46,394 bases of DNA from an uncultured Clostridia bacterium (lineage in GTDB: Bacteria; Bacillota; Clostridia; TANB77; CAG-508): the NCBI GenBank assembly GCA_947627185.1, contig CANQVF010000015.1:1-46394 (forward strand), given 5' to 3'. The position numbers and the translations under genes were made by a program. Positions 1 to 10,224 of the stretch are shown here, one piece after another. Positions within the stretch are counted from its first letter, which is position 1. Every line of letters starts with the position of its first letter. The notes beneath the pieces are model-generated. The model made no database searches. It saw only the letters and a program-made list of their open reading frames with translations, and was not told where the DNA came from.

Positions 1-171
1 ACAATATCATTTCTGGTACTCTCTTTCAATATTTTATTTTCAATTTACTTGTGACATATCTATTTTAAACCTATATTAAATATTAAGTATTTTTGAATTT
101 TTAACATTACTTATGCTAATTTTTTTACTCTGAAAACTACTTAAATTTTAGATTTTCAAATGATTTTGTTT
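1..171. other. Non-coding left edge, downstream of yukD
   Basis: AT-rich sequence after the yukD stop codon. I see no open frame with a ribosome binding site and no convincing terminator. One weak inverted repeat (TGAAAA/TTTTCA, about 131-155) is too short to call. The rest of a type VII secretion locus, if present, would lie beyond this edge. Confidence 0.5.
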
Positions 172-423
172 CTACATTAATATCAATTCGCTTCCATTTC
201 TTATATCTGTTTCAATTACTTTTAAATTCATATCATAAGGTTTAGCAGTTATTTTATCATATAAATGTAATTCTCTTTGAGGATTAAAATAACCTTTACT
301 AAGTTCATTTATAGCTTTTATTAATAATCTAATTATTGTATGAACTCTTTTGTTTATTGGTATCCAAATATCATATTGTTCATCAATTGTTGGAATATAC
401 AATTTAACTAATATTTCATTCAT
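172..423 (-). CDS. yukD: YukD/EsaB-like ubiquitin-fold protein of type VII secretion
   Basis: An 83-aa protein with the size and strand pattern of the YukD/EsaB family, small ubiquitin-like proteins encoded with Firmicutes type VII secretion systems. It begins MNEILVKLYIP, has a central helix (TIIRLLIKAINELSKGYF) and ends in the hydrophobic strand GSELILM. Two ATGs lie close together, at 429 and 423. I chose 423 because the AGGG ribosome binding site inside the end of essC is about 9 bases from it but only about 3 from the upstream ATG. The start overlaps the essC stop by 8 bases, so the two genes are probably translationally coupled. In this family the protein has a cytoplasmic, regulatory or accessory role in secretion. 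The assignment rests on size, fold pattern and the essC neighbour rather than on a catalytic motif. Confidence 0.8.
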   Translation of the reverse strand: MNEILVKLYIPTIDEQYDIWIPINKRVHTIIRLLIKAINELSKGYFNPQRELHLYDKITAKPYDMNLKVIETDIRNGSELILM

Positions 424-3400
424 CGTCATCTTCCCTCTTTTCTTTCATTTCAAGAAGTTTTACCATTATAGTTTTATCCTTTTTATTTACATATCCGAAA
501 CTACATCCACAACTGTTTGATATGTCTTTTCTAGAAGCTTTTACATCTAAAACGTATTGATCTTCAATTCCATTTCCAACCCAAATTACATTTTTTTCAT
601 ACCAATCTTCACTAGAACATTCTCTCACTTTATTACTATCTTCAATTATGATAAATGAAATCTTTTCTGTTTCTCCACATTTATTTATTATTTCTTCAAA
701 TTTTTCTTCTGGATCTACTTCATCCTCCTCATCATCGTCATCATCATAATCATCTTCTTCATCTTCATTTTCATCATCATCATCTTTTTCAGATTTTTTA
801 TCATCTTCTGTTTCTTCTTTATATTCTTCAAGGAAATTTAAAAATCTATCTACACCAAGAATAAAACATACTGTATTTTCTTTACCATCTTCTTCCATTT
901 TTAGAAGTAATTTCTTGTAGTTTTCAATTAAACTATTTCTTCCTGCTAAAATTTTTCTTTCTGGATCTAATATTATAATTTCAACATTTTTCAAAAGCTT
1001 TATTTCATCTAATATATTATTTCCAAATTGTATTGCTTCATCAAGGTCGTCTGCTGTTATAAAGTTAATAAAATTATTTTTAAAATCATATGTTTCAACT
1101 TTAATATCTTTTTCTCTTAAACCAATTGGCACTTTTTCTAAGCTTGTAATATTACTTTTTACCATTTCTAATTTTACTTTATCTGGTAAAATTGGTATTT
1201 TATCAGCACAATGCTTATTATTTTCTTTTATTCTTTGTATTTCATTTTTTATGAATATATTATAATCCTTTGGTTCACAAGATTTAGCTGTTTGAAATTC
1301 ATAAACATTTTCTTTTAAATTAACTAAACCTCTACCAAATCTTTTAGCTGGTTTCATATTTTTTATGTTTTCAAAAATACTTGAATACTCTGTTGGATCT
1401 CCTAATGATAATGCTATTTTATGTTTGAAATTTGAACTCATTCTATATCTAATATCATTATTTGAAGTAGCAGTTATAATAAATATAATTCCTTCTTTTA
1501 CGCCTTCTCTTGTTAAATTTAATAATAAATCATCATACTCTTCTTCATATGTTTCACAAAATACATCATATCCGTTTATTAGAACAGTTATAAGTGGCAT
1601 TTTCTTTCCACTAGTTTTTAAATAAAATTCATAATCTCCGTTATACTCTGAAAGTATTTCTTTTCTTTCTTTTGAAATTTCTTTCATTCTTTTAAAGAAT
1701 CTTTTAATTTTTTCTGTATTGGTTGCAAACATAACTTCACCAACTTGTGGTGCATCTGTAAATATCTTTAGAGTTTCACTTCCAAAATCTAATACATACA
1801 TCCATACATCTTCACTAGAATATGTTGTCATAAGGTCATATACAATAGTACTCATTAAAGTTTCTTTTCCACTATCTGCAGTTCCATAAATCGCAATATT
1901 ACCATCTTTAATTAAATCTAAATTTACTATTCCTTGTTTTTGGTTTGAAGGATCATCATATTCACCTATTGTAAGAATTACACTATTTTCTTGAGTTTTA
2001 AATTCATATTTTGATTTTACATCATTAATATAAATTTTTTCTGGAATATCTTCTAACCATAAAGATTCTTCTTTTATATTTTCCTCTTTAGCAATATCAT
2101 ACATATGTTTAACTATATTTGTTAATTGCTCACCATTACTATTTACTGATTTTTTAGTATAATCTGTAACATCTTTTATAACTGTACCTGTGTTTGAAAT
2201 AATTTTTATAGATTCATCTTTTTTAACTTTACTTAAATCTGATGGAAAATATGGTGCACCAGACCAACCTGATTGACCAAGTTCGAAAAAGTCATCTTTT
2301 CCAACTTTAAAATAAAATCTACCAGATTGTTTTAGGAAAGCTGCATCTGGTTTTTCTATTACATCTTGGCTATCTGAAGTATCTTGTACTTTTAAACAAA
2401 TTGCAAATTTACTATTACTTCTCATTTGATCATCTACAATACCACTAGGCTTTTGGGTTGCTAAAATCAAGTGAACTCCTAAAGAACGTCCTATTCTAGA
2501 AACACTAACAAGTTCATCCATAAAGTCTGGTTGTTGTTGTTTAAGTTCCGCAAACTCATCACATACTATTAATAAATGTGGTATAGGTCTTTTTACAACA
2601 CCTGTATGATATAATTTTTGATATTTATATATATCTATTGTTCCTTCATCTGTCATTTCTCTTGCTTCATTAAACCATATTTGTCTTCTTTTTAATTCAC
2701 TTTGTATTGAAACTAATGATCTACGAAGTCCTTCTTTATCAATGTTTGTAATTGTTCCAACTAAATGTGGTAATACAACATCTTGTTTTTTAAAAGCACC
2801 AGCTAATCCACCACCTTTATAATCTATTAAAATGAAATTAACATCATCTGGATGATAATTTATAGCAAGTGATAAAATATATGTGATAATAAATTCACTT
2901 TTTCCAGAACCTGTAGAACCTGCAATAAGTCCATGTGGTCCATGATATTTTTCATGTATATCCAAATTAATTAGTTTGCCAGATGGCTTTACACCAATTG
3001 GTGCTGCCAAAGTAAGAGTTGAATCATTATTATTCCATCTATCTAATATATTTAATTGCTCAATTAAACCTACTTTATACATCTCTAAAAAAGTATAGTA
3101 TGTTGGCAATGAATTTTTCTCTGTTAATTCATATTTTATTGGTATATTAGATATTGTTTTACTAATCTTATCAAAGAAAAATGTATTTTCTTTTTTAAAT
3201 ACAAATTCTTTTTGATTATTTTCTTCTAGTTCTTTATTAAACACTCTGCCTTCTTTATTTTCTATAGAAATAAAAGTTTTACATTCATTTGGTAAATCTT
3301 TTAAATCTTTTGCTATATATAATATACTAAATCCAACATCTTCTTTGCATTGCATAATATTGGAAATAATTTTTAAATTTTCAATTTTTCTATAATTATC

Positions 3401-5104
3401 TGATATTATTAAATAATATGGAGTTGCTTTTTTTGAATCATCCTCTCTGTTAAGTTTAGTTCTTTTTGAAAATTCATCTTCTAAATATCTAGAAATTTCT
3501 TCCATACCATCATAATTATCTTCAAAAAATCTAAAATCTTTTGAATTATTCCATACATATGGAAACATCTTTACATATTCCCATTTTTTCTCTTCATCTT
3601 CATCTAATAAAAATACAAATTTTAAATCATTATAGCTCTGAAATGCCATTAATTGTATAAATAAATTCTGCATAAATCTTCTAATTTCTTCTTCATCTTT
3701 ATCTACAAGTGCTATAATATTTTCTTTAACTAAAGATACAGTAACTGGTGCATTTTTTAAAACCGAAATTTCTTTTGTAAAGTCATCTAAAATATCTTTT
3801 AAATTATCTTTTTCCATTTCTAAAGCATTCTTTTTAGGATATTCTATTTTTATGCCAAGTGGTATATTTCCAATTCCTAAATTAACAGTTAAAAAATCAT
3901 CATCTTCTATTGTTCTTTCCCATAATCTTTTAGTTCTGTTTAATATAATATCTGTACAAACTTCTGCTGATGGATAATTTTCATTAAGAATTTTTTTCTT
4001 TTCTTCCTTAATTTGATTTATTTCTTGAGTTTTATCTTCTATATATTTTTTATATTTTGCTTGCCTTTTTGCCTCATATTCTGCTTCCCTTTTTCTTTCC
4101 CATCTATTCATTAATATTGGAACAATTATCATAGATGCTAGCATTGTTAATGCTGTTAGTAATGATATAATGCTATCAAAAAGAGTAGATGTTCCATTTA
4201 TTATACCAGAAAGCATTGAAACTACTGTTATTACTGACATTAATCCCATAGAAATACTTGAAGCTAAACTTAAATAAAGTGGCATTTGATTTGAGTTTTC
4301 TTTTGCTGGTGGTTCATCTATTATTATATCTTCTTCGCTCATTTTATTTACAATTCTTGGAAACCTATAGAAATAATCTACTGGTGTATATAACTCATCT
4401 TCATTATCTTCTTCATCTGGTAATAACTCAACTTTAGGTATTACATCAGGTATTAAACTATTTTTGTCATAGTTCATTTTATTTTGAGGATTATTTATAA
4501 ATATGCTACTACCCATAAAAATAATTTTTAATCCCATAATAAAAATAACATCACCATTATACAAAAATTTTATATTATCACTTACTCTTTTATTATTAAC
4601 AAAGGTTCCATAATTTTTATCATAATTTTCTAACATCCAATTCCCATTATTTAGAAATATTCGCGTATGTTTATCTGATATTAGTTCATTATCATATACG
4701 ATTTGATTTTCCTTATTTTTACCAATATTAATTCCTTGAGAATGTTTAATAGTTAAATGTTCCCAGTTATCTTCATATACTGGTAGACAATATAGTAAAT
4801 ATATTTTTTTTGAGTTGCTAAATCTTACTATATTCATCTTATATTCTTCTAAGTTTATTTTACTAACAAATTGTTTTTCAGATTTTAATATTCTTATTTT
4901 ATCATTAGCTATTTTTATACATTCAGGATTTATTATTCTTAAATCATCATCACTTAGTATTTGCCATTTTCCATCTCTAGCTTCTATTTTTAATATTTTA
5001 GTAGCTTTTTCCCCCTCTTTTACCTCTAAAACATAGTTTCCAGATGGTACTTGTGGCAAAATTATTTTATCTAGTTTTTTATCTCCAATTAAAACTACTT
5101 TCAT
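416..5104 (-). CDS. essC: EssC/YukA-type FtsK/SpoIIIE ATPase, motor of type VII secretion
   Basis: This 1562-aa protein has the full EssC architecture. The N-terminus carries two FHA-like modules (about 1-85 and 95-210), the second with the SDKHTRI and NYGTFVNNKRV signatures. Two transmembrane helices follow (about 277-299 and 306-328) and then tandem FtsK/SpoIIIE ATPase domains. The first ATPase has an intact Walker A, GSTGSGKS with K735, and the DYKGGG motif. The second P-loop is degenerate (GTADSGKE, K1080), and a third domain (from about 1330) lacks a recognisable P-loop. The protein drives export of WXG100/LXG-type substrates through the membrane complex. It is somewhat longer than the usual roughly 1480 aa, partly because of an Asp/Glu run at about 1434-1470 in the third domain. 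The ATG follows GGAGAAG at good spacing. yukD overlaps its 3' end. Genes for the other membrane components are not in this window. Confidence 0.95.
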   Translation of the reverse strand: MKVVLIGDKKLDKIILPQVPSGNYVLEVKEGEKATKILKIEARDGKWQILSDDDLRIINPECIKIANDKIRILKSEKQFVSKINLEEYKMNIVRFSNSKKIYLLYCLPVYEDNWEHLTIKHSQGINIGKNKENQIVYDNELISDKHTRIFLNNGNWMLENYDKNYGTFVNNKRVSDNIKFLYNGDVIFIMGLKIIFMGSSIFINNPQNKMNYDKNSLIPDVIPKVELLPDEEDNEDELYTPVDYFYRFPRIVNKMSEEDIIIDEPPAKENSNQMPLYLSLASSISMGLMSVITVVSMLSGIINGTSTLFDSIISLLTALTMLASMIIVPILMNRWERKREAEYEAKRQAKYKKYIEDKTQEINQIKEEKKKILNENYPSAEVCTDIILNRTKRLWERTIEDDDFLTVNLGIGNIPLGIKIEYPKKNALEMEKDNLKDILDDFTKEISVLKNAPVTVSLVKENIIALVDKDEEEIRRFMQNLFIQLMAFQSYNDLKFVFLLDEDEEKKWEYVKMFPYVWNNSKDFRFFEDNYDGMEEISRYLEDEFSKRTKLNREDDSKKATPYYLIISDNYRKIENLKIISNIMQCKEDVGFSILYIAKDLKDLPNECKTFISIENKEGRVFNKELEENNQKEFVFKKENTFFFDKISKTISNIPIKYELTEKNSLPTYYTFLEMYKVGLIEQLNILDRWNNNDSTLTLAAPIGVKPSGKLINLDIHEKYHGPHGLIAGSTGSGKSEFIITYILSLAINYHPDDVNFILIDYKGGGLAGAFKKQDVVLPHLVGTITNIDKEGLRRSLVSIQSELKRRQIWFNEAREMTDEGTIDIYKYQKLYHTGVVKRPIPHLLIVCDEFAELKQQQPDFMDELVSVSRIGRSLGVHLILATQKPSGIVDDQMRSNSKFAICLKVQDTSDSQDVIEKPDAAFLKQSGRFYFKVGKDDFFELGQSGWSGAPYFPSDLSKVKKDESIKIISNTGTVIKDVTDYTKKSVNSNGEQLTNIVKHMYDIAKEENIKEESLWLEDIPEKIYINDVKSKYEFKTQENSVILTIGEYDDPSNQKQGIVNLDLIKDGNIAIYGTADSGKETLMSTIVYDLMTTYSSEDVWMYVLDFGSETLKIFTDAPQVGEVMFATNTEKIKRFFKRMKEISKERKEILSEYNGDYEFYLKTSGKKMPLITVLINGYDVFCETYEEEYDDLLLNLTREGVKEGIIFIITATSNNDIRYRMSSNFKHKIALSLGDPTEYSSIFENIKNMKPAKRFGRGLVNLKENVYEFQTAKSCEPKDYNIFIKNEIQRIKENNKHCADKIPILPDKVKLEMVKSNITSLEKVPIGLREKDIKVETYDFKNNFINFITADDLDEAIQFGNNILDEIKLLKNVEIIILDPERKILAGRNSLIENYKKLLLKMEEDGKENTVCFILGVDRFLNFLEEYKEETEDDKKSEKDDDDENEDEEDDYDDDDDEEDEVDPEEKFEEIINKCGETEKISFIIIEDSNKVRECSSEDWYEKNVIWVGNGIEDQYVLDVKASRKDISNSCGCSFGYVNKKDKTIMVKLLEMKEKREDDDE

Positions 5105-5149
5105 TTTCTGCTTCTCCTAAACATAATAACCCGATTTTTTATTATATTT

Positions 5150-5178
5150 ATACTATATTAATTTATTTATTATTTCAA
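5150..5178 (-). promoter_or_regulatory. Candidate sigma-A promoter for essC-yukD
   Basis: On the minus strand TTGAAA (5173-5178) is followed after 17 bases by TAGTAT (5150-5155), about 45 bases upstream of the essC ATG. The -10 is imperfect. The rest of the 5105-5416 gap holds no gene that I can see. Confidence 0.45.
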
Positions 5179-5373
5179 TAATAGCTAATCTGCTCATTCT
5201 TTTATCCATTAGGGAGTATATTATTGCACCTTTTTTTACTTTTTTATTATTTTTTTTGTAGATTTCATATAAATATATAGGGAAACTCACTTTTTTAATA
5301 TTTTGTTAGAAATGAAAATGAGAAATATTGATTTATTAAAAACTTAAATATGAAGTTATTTATAAAAACAAAA

Positions 5374-5402
5374 AAAACTGTAATCATAAAGATTACAGTT
5401 TT
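5374..5402 (-). terminator. Rho-independent terminator after the 282-aa gene
   Basis: A perfect 12-bp stem (AAAACTGTAATC pairing with GATTACAGTTTT) with a 5-base loop lies about 15 bases past the stop codon and is followed by a T-run on the minus strand. It separates the 282-aa gene from essC. Confidence 0.85.
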
Positions 5403-5416
5403 TTATTTTTTTTATT

Positions 5417-6265
5417 TTAGTTAAATTTAGTTGTTAATTTCTTAATATCTGATTCTTTTGCTTGTTCTGTATGATTTAATGCTACTTTAATATTATTTGC
5501 AAAAGATTTTAATCTTGCAGATGTATCTTCACTTAATTCTTTTACTTGTTTTACAACTTTTGTCATATCTTTGTCAGAGAATCCCCAATATTTTCCTTCA
5601 TTAGTATTTGTAGCTATTTTACTTACTGCTGTACAATAAGCATCAACTTTTCTATTAAGAGTTGTTAATTCTCTATCCAAATCATTTATAAAGTTTCTAA
5701 TTTGTGTTTGATCACTTGTTTGACCATCAGAAGTATCTTTAAAAGTTAATTTTGTGAATGTCCATTCTTTACATCCAAAACCTTTCATCATTTTTGACCA
5801 TACTGTTGCACTGTCATTAGATTTAGATTTATTTTTTGATATATATGTAGAATTTTTAGAAGCTGTTAAATAATCTTTATATGATGTTTTTACATCATCA
5901 TGTGATGCTTCTAATCCATCTAGTGTACAACATACTGCTATCCAGAAAACTCTTCCTGCTTGTTGTACTACAAGTTTTATTTTATCTTCACCATCTGAAT
6001 AAGTATCTGATTTTCCTTGAATTAATTTTTTAGCTGAAGTATCCCATTTTAAGTTACCACCAGCACCTTTCTTTTTATTTTGATTCCACCAATCTGCTAC
6101 AACTATAGCATTGTCATCATACCATTTTTTGTTTACACAAACATATTTTTTCATTACCTTTGCTACTGATAAACTAGCTGTTACAATATCATTATATTGA
6201 TTTTTTAAGCTAGTAATGGCAGATTTTGTTGATGCTTTATTATACCAATATTTTGTATTAGCCAT
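5417..6265 (-). CDS. Unrecognised helical 282-aa protein beside essC; candidate type VII substrate
   Basis: I do not recognise this family. The protein has no signal peptide and no transmembrane segment. It is Lys/Asp/Ser/Thr-rich and looks mostly helical, with scattered tryptophans (WW near residue 59), several cysteines (VCVNK, AVCCTL, GFGCKEW, DAYCT) and a long helical C-terminus from about 185. It is translated from an ATG behind AGGGGG. It stands alone between its own consensus-like promoter and a strong terminator, which suggests high expression as a single transcript. Its position directly upstream of essC, the lack of a Sec signal and the helical character fit a type VII substrate or partner. 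It is much longer than a WXG100 protein and has no clear WXG turn; YWGFSDKD near 228 is the nearest resemblance. The function is unknown and the secretion link is inference from context. Confidence 0.75.
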   Translation of the reverse strand: MANTKYWYNKASTKSAITSLKNQYNDIVTASLSVAKVMKKYVCVNKKWYDDNAIVVADWWNQNKKKGAGGNLKWDTSAKKLIQGKSDTYSDGEDKIKLVVQQAGRVFWIAVCCTLDGLEASHDDVKTSYKDYLTASKNSTYISKNKSKSNDSATVWSKMMKGFGCKEWTFTKLTFKDTSDGQTSDQTQIRNFINDLDRELTTLNRKVDAYCTAVSKIATNTNEGKYWGFSDKDMTKVVKQVKELSEDTSARLKSFANNIKVALNHTEQAKESDIKKLTTKFN

Positions 6266-6346
6266 AATAAAATTTCCCCCTTTTACTATTTATTTTTATT
6301 TTGTAAAACGCAAAAATGTATTTTACATAAATTTTCTTATAAAATA

Positions 6347-6375
6347 GTATTATCATTTAATTAATTTTTTGTCAA
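6347..6375 (-). promoter_or_regulatory. Strong sigma-A promoter of the 282-aa gene
   Basis: A perfect -35, TTGACA (6370-6375), then a 17-base spacer and TAATAC (6347-6352) on the minus strand. The predicted leader is about 75 bases and ends in an AGGGGG ribosome binding site. Confidence 0.75.
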
Positions 6376-6468
6376 TAAAAAACAAATATGTTACTAAAAC
6401 GACATATTTTTCAATATTTATTTTTATGAAGTATAAATATAATTTTTATTTATTTTTCAACATTTTAA

Positions 6469-6498
6469 AAAAAGAGGCTTTATATAAAGCCTCTTTTT
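6469..6498 (-). terminator. Terminator of the rpoBC operon
   Basis: A 30-base perfect palindrome centred between 6483 and 6484 (arms containing AAAGAGGCTTTA) begins about 23 bases beyond the rpoC stop and ends in a T-tract on the minus strand. Confidence 0.85.
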
Positions 6499-6521
6499 AT
6501 TAAAATTATGTTACAAAACTA

Positions 6522-9500
6522 TTATTGATTATTTTGAACATTTACTTCTGTCATATCTTCAACAGTTTGCGTTTTTTCTGTGTTAATTTTTATATCTTGA
6601 TAACGTTTCAAACCTGTTCCTGTTGGAATTAATTTACCAATAATAACATTTTCTTTTAATCCCATTAAATTATCTACTTTTCCTTTAATAGCAGCTTCTG
6701 TTAATACTTTTGTTGTTTCTTGGAAAGATGCTGCTGATAAGAAACTTTCTGTTGCAAGTGATGCTTTTGTTATTCCAAGTAAAACTCTCTTATAAGTTGC
6801 TGGTTTCTTTCCTTGTGCTATTAATTCTTCATTTCTATATTCTACTTCTAATAAATCAACTAATGAAGCTGTATAGAATTCTGAATCACCTGGATCTTCA
6901 ATTCTAACTTTTTTAAGCATTTGTCTTGCAATAACTTCAATATGTTTGTCGTTAATATCAACACCTTGATTTCTATAAACTTTTTGTACTTCTGAAATGA
7001 TGTAACCATAAACACCTTCAACACCTTTTACAGCAAGTAAGTCACCTGGATTTATAGAACCTTCTGTAATAGGATCTCCAGCTTTTATTTCATCTCCATC
7101 TTTTACTTTTAATTTTGAACCAAAGCTAATTGTATATGTTTTGCTATTTTCTTTATTTGTAACAATAACTTCTTTTCTTTTCTTTTCTTCATTAATTTTA
7201 ACTTTACCATCAATTTCAGTTATTATAGCTAAACCTTTTGGATTTCTAGCTTCAAATAACTCTTCAACTCTAGGAAGACCTTGTGTAATATCTCCTCCAG
7301 CAACACCACCAGTGTGGAATGTTCTCATTGTAAGCTGTGTACCAGGCTCACCAATTGATTGTGCTGCTATGATACCAACAGATTCTCCTTGATTTACTCT
7401 TTCACGAGTTGCTAAGCCCATACCATAACATTTACTACAAGCACCATGTCTTGCTCTACATTCTAGTATAGAACGAACTCTTACTTTTGTATAACCTGCT
7501 TTAACTATTTCTTTAGCTATTTTTTCATTAATCATAGTATTTGTATCTACTATAATTTCTTTTGTTTCTGGATTTTTTATATCTTCTACTGGATATCTAC
7601 CAATAAGTCTTTCTTCTAATGGTTCAATAACTTGATTTCCATCTTTAATATCTTCTACTTCAATTCCTCTTGTTGTATGACAATCATCTTCTCTAATAAT
7701 AATATCTTGTGAAACATCAACTAATCTTCTTGTTAAGTATCCAGAGTCTGCTGTTCTTAAAGCTGTATCTGTTAAACCTTTTCTAGCACCATGTGCAGAA
7801 ATGAAATATTCTAGTGAATCTAATCCTTCACGGAAACAAGATTTAACTGGAATTTCAACAGCTTTACCAGATGTATTAGCCATAAGTCCACGCATACCAG
7901 CAATTTGTCTTAATTGGTTCATATTACCACGAGCTCCAGATTGAGCCATCATATAAATTGGGTTTAATTCATCAAAATTGTTCTGCATTGCTTTTGAAAC
8001 ATCATCTGTTGCTTTTTCCCAAATTTTTATAATTTCATTATATCTTTCATCGTTAGTAATCATACCACGTTGATATTGTCTAAATATATTAGAAACATCT
8101 TCATCTGCCTTAGCTAATATATCTTTTTTAGCTTCAGGAACTTTTACATCATCAACAGAAACTGTAATAGCTCCTTTTGTTGAATATTTGTAACCTGTTG
8201 CTTTTATATAATCTAATACTTCTGCTGTTTTAGAAAGTCCATGTACATTTATACAATTTGCAACTATTTTTCCTAAATTCTTTTTAATAACTGGAAAATC
8301 AATTTCTAAATCAAATTCTTTTTCTGGATCAGTTCTATCTACAAATCCTAAGTCTTGTGGTATTCCTTGATTATATATTAATCTACCAACTGTTGTTTCT
8401 ATTGTTTTATGTCTTACTGTTCCATCTTCATCTGTTTTAAATCTTCTAACTTTTATTTTACAATGTAAACCTACATCACCATTTTGATAAGCCATTAATG
8501 CTTCATCTTCATCTTTGAAATATGAACCTTCACCTTTTTCACCATCAATTTGTACAGTTAAGTAATATGCACCAAGAATCATATCTTGTGTAGGTACTGT
8601 AACTGGTTTACCATCTTGTGGTTTTAATAAGTTATTTGTTGAAAGCATTAAGTATCTTGCTTCTGAAATAGCTTCTGGTGTTAAAGGAACGTGAACAGCC
8701 ATTTGGTCTCCATCAAAGTCTGCATTAAATGCTGTACAAACTAATGGGTGAAGTTTAATAGCTCTACCTTCTACTAATATTGGTTGGAATGCTTGAATAC
8801 CTAATCTGTGTAGAGTTGGAGCACGGTTTAACATTACAGGATGGTCTTGGATAACCTCTTCTAATATATCCCATACTTCTGGTCTTAATCTTTCAACCAT
8901 TCTTTTTGCATTTTTAATGTTATGTGCTATTCCTCTTCCAACTAATTCTTTCATAACAAATGGTTTGAAAAGTTCAACTGCCATTTCTTTTGGAAGACCG
9001 CATTGATAAATTTTAAGTTCTGGACCAACAACAATAACTGAACGTCCAGAGTAGTCAACTCTTTTACCTAATAAGTTTTGACGGAATCTACCTTGTTTTC
9101 CTTTAAGCATATCTGATAATGATTTTAGAGGTCTGTTTCCAGCACCTGTAACAGGTCTTCCTCTTCTACTATTATCTATTAATGCATCTACAGATTCTTG
9201 AAGCATTCTCTTTTCATTTCTTACAATGATTTCTGGTGCCCCAAGTTCTAATAATCTTTTTAATCTGTTATTTCTATTTATAACTCTTCTATATAAATCA
9301 TTTAAGTCTGATGTAGCAAATCTACCTCCATCTAGTTGAACCATTGGTCTTAATTCTGGTGGTATAACTGGAATAACATTCATAACCATCCATTCTGGTT
9401 TATTTTCAGAAACTCTAAATGATTCTACTGTATCTAATCTTTTAATTAGTTTTGCTTTTCTTTGTTCACTAGCTTTTGCTAATTCTTTCTTTAATTTTGC

Positions 9501-10067
9501 AGATAATTTATTTATATCTATTTCTGCTAATAATTTTCTTATGGCTTCTGCACCCATTTCAGCTTTGAATGAACCTTTACCATATTTTTCAACAGCTTCT
9601 ATATATTCTTTTTCATTCAATACTTGGCATTTTAATAATCCAGATGTTCCTTTATCTGTAACTATATATGATGCAAAATATATAACTTTTTCTAGACTTC
9701 TTGGAGATATATCTAATAGCAATCCTATTCTACTTGGAATTCCTTTAAAATACCATATATGTGCAATAGGAGCTGCAAGTTCAATATGCCCCATTCTTTC
9801 TCTTCTTACTTTAGATGTAGTTACTTCAACACCACATCTATCACATACTATACCTTTATATCTAACTCTTTTATATTTTCCACAATGACATTCCCAGTCT
9901 TTTGTTGGACCAAATATTTTTTCACAAAATAAACCATCTTTTTCTGGTTTTAAAGTTCTATAATTAATAGTTTCTGGTTTTTTTACTTCTCCATGAGACC
10001 ATTCTCTTATTTTCTCATCAGAAGCTAAACCAATTTTTAATTTATTAAAAACTTCTAATTCATCCAC
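6522..10067 (-). CDS. rpoC: DNA-directed RNA polymerase subunit beta'
   Basis: The 1181-aa beta' subunit forms the catalytic clamp of RNA polymerase together with beta. The N-terminal zinc-binding cysteines are present (C60, C62, C75, C78). The metal-chelating active-site motif NADFDGD lies at about 446-452. The clamp, bridge and trigger-loop regions are colinear with Firmicutes homologues ([21 protein letters not shown]), and the second zinc site appears as [13 protein letters not shown]. The length is typical for Firmicutes, without the large insertions seen in proteobacteria. The ATG follows AAAGGGG at a long spacing of about 17 bases, and an in-frame TAA just upstream rules out an earlier start. 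It lies 157 bases after rpoB and is presumably co-transcribed. Confidence 0.99.
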   Translation of the reverse strand: MDELEVFNKLKIGLASDEKIREWSHGEVKKPETINYRTLKPEKDGLFCEKIFGPTKDWECHCGKYKRVRYKGIVCDRCGVEVTTSKVRRERMGHIELAAPIAHIWYFKGIPSRIGLLLDISPRSLEKVIYFASYIVTDKGTSGLLKCQVLNEKEYIEAVEKYGKGSFKAEMGAEAIRKLLAEIDINKLSAKLKKELAKASEQRKAKLIKRLDTVESFRVSENKPEWMVMNVIPVIPPELRPMVQLDGGRFATSDLNDLYRRVINRNNRLKRLLELGAPEIIVRNEKRMLQESVDALIDNSRRGRPVTGAGNRPLKSLSDMLKGKQGRFRQNLLGKRVDYSGRSVIVVGPELKIYQCGLPKEMAVELFKPFVMKELVGRGIAHNIKNAKRMVERLRPEVWDILEEVIQDHPVMLNRAPTLHRLGIQAFQPILVEGRAIKLHPLVCTAFNADFDGDQMAVHVPLTPEAISEARYLMLSTNNLLKPQDGKPVTVPTQDMILGAYYLTVQIDGEKGEGSYFKDEDEALMAYQNGDVGLHCKIKVRRFKTDEDGTVRHKTIETTVGRLIYNQGIPQDLGFVDRTDPEKEFDLEIDFPVIKKNLGKIVANCINVHGLSKTAEVLDYIKATGYKYSTKGAITVSVDDVKVPEAKKDILAKADEDVSNIFRQYQRGMITNDERYNEIIKIWEKATDDVSKAMQNNFDELNPIYMMAQSGARGNMNQLRQIAGMRGLMANTSGKAVEIPVKSCFREGLDSLEYFISAHGARKGLTDTALRTADSGYLTRRLVDVSQDIIIREDDCHTTRGIEVEDIKDGNQVIEPLEERLIGRYPVEDIKNPETKEIIVDTNTMINEKIAKEIVKAGYTKVRVRSILECRARHGACSKCYGMGLATRERVNQGESVGIIAAQSIGEPGTQLTMRTFHTGGVAGGDITQGLPRVEELFEARNPKGLAIITEIDGKVKINEEKKRKEVIVTNKENSKTYTISFGSKLKVKDGDEIKAGDPITEGSINPGDLLAVKGVEGVYGYIISEVQKVYRNQGVDINDKHIEVIARQMLKKVRIEDPGDSEFYTASLVDLLEVEYRNEELIAQGKKPATYKRVLLGITKASLATESFLSAASFQETTKVLTEAAIKGKVDNLMGLKENVIIGKLIPTGTGLKRYQDIKINTEKTQTVEDMTEVNVQNNQ

Positions 10068-10090
10068 TTTTAAAGTAGCCCCTTTCTTTT

Positions 10091-10126
10091 AAAATAGGTA
10101 GCAAATAATTCTATTTACCTTATTTT
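10091..10126 (-). other. Intercistronic hairpin between rpoB and rpoC
   Basis: AAAATAGGTA (10091-10100) pairs with TACCTTATTTT (10116-10126) with a single bulged base. The hairpin sits about 25 bases upstream of the rpoC start in the 157-base spacer. It is not followed by a T-run, so it is more likely an RNA processing or stability structure than a terminator. A second imperfect hairpin lies near 10178-10202, just after rpoB. Confidence 0.35.
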
Positions 10127-10224
10127 CAAATATATTTTAAATTTACACCGCTGAACAATTCTTTAATGAATTTTAAAATATTTTGAAATTCAAATATTTA
10201 ATTATATTTTTTATTTGAAATTAT

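Noticed and set aside
5417..6265. Calling the 282-aa protein a WXG100 protein
   Set aside because: It is almost three times too long and has no convincing WXG turn in a helical hairpin; only the context suggests a link to type VII secretion.
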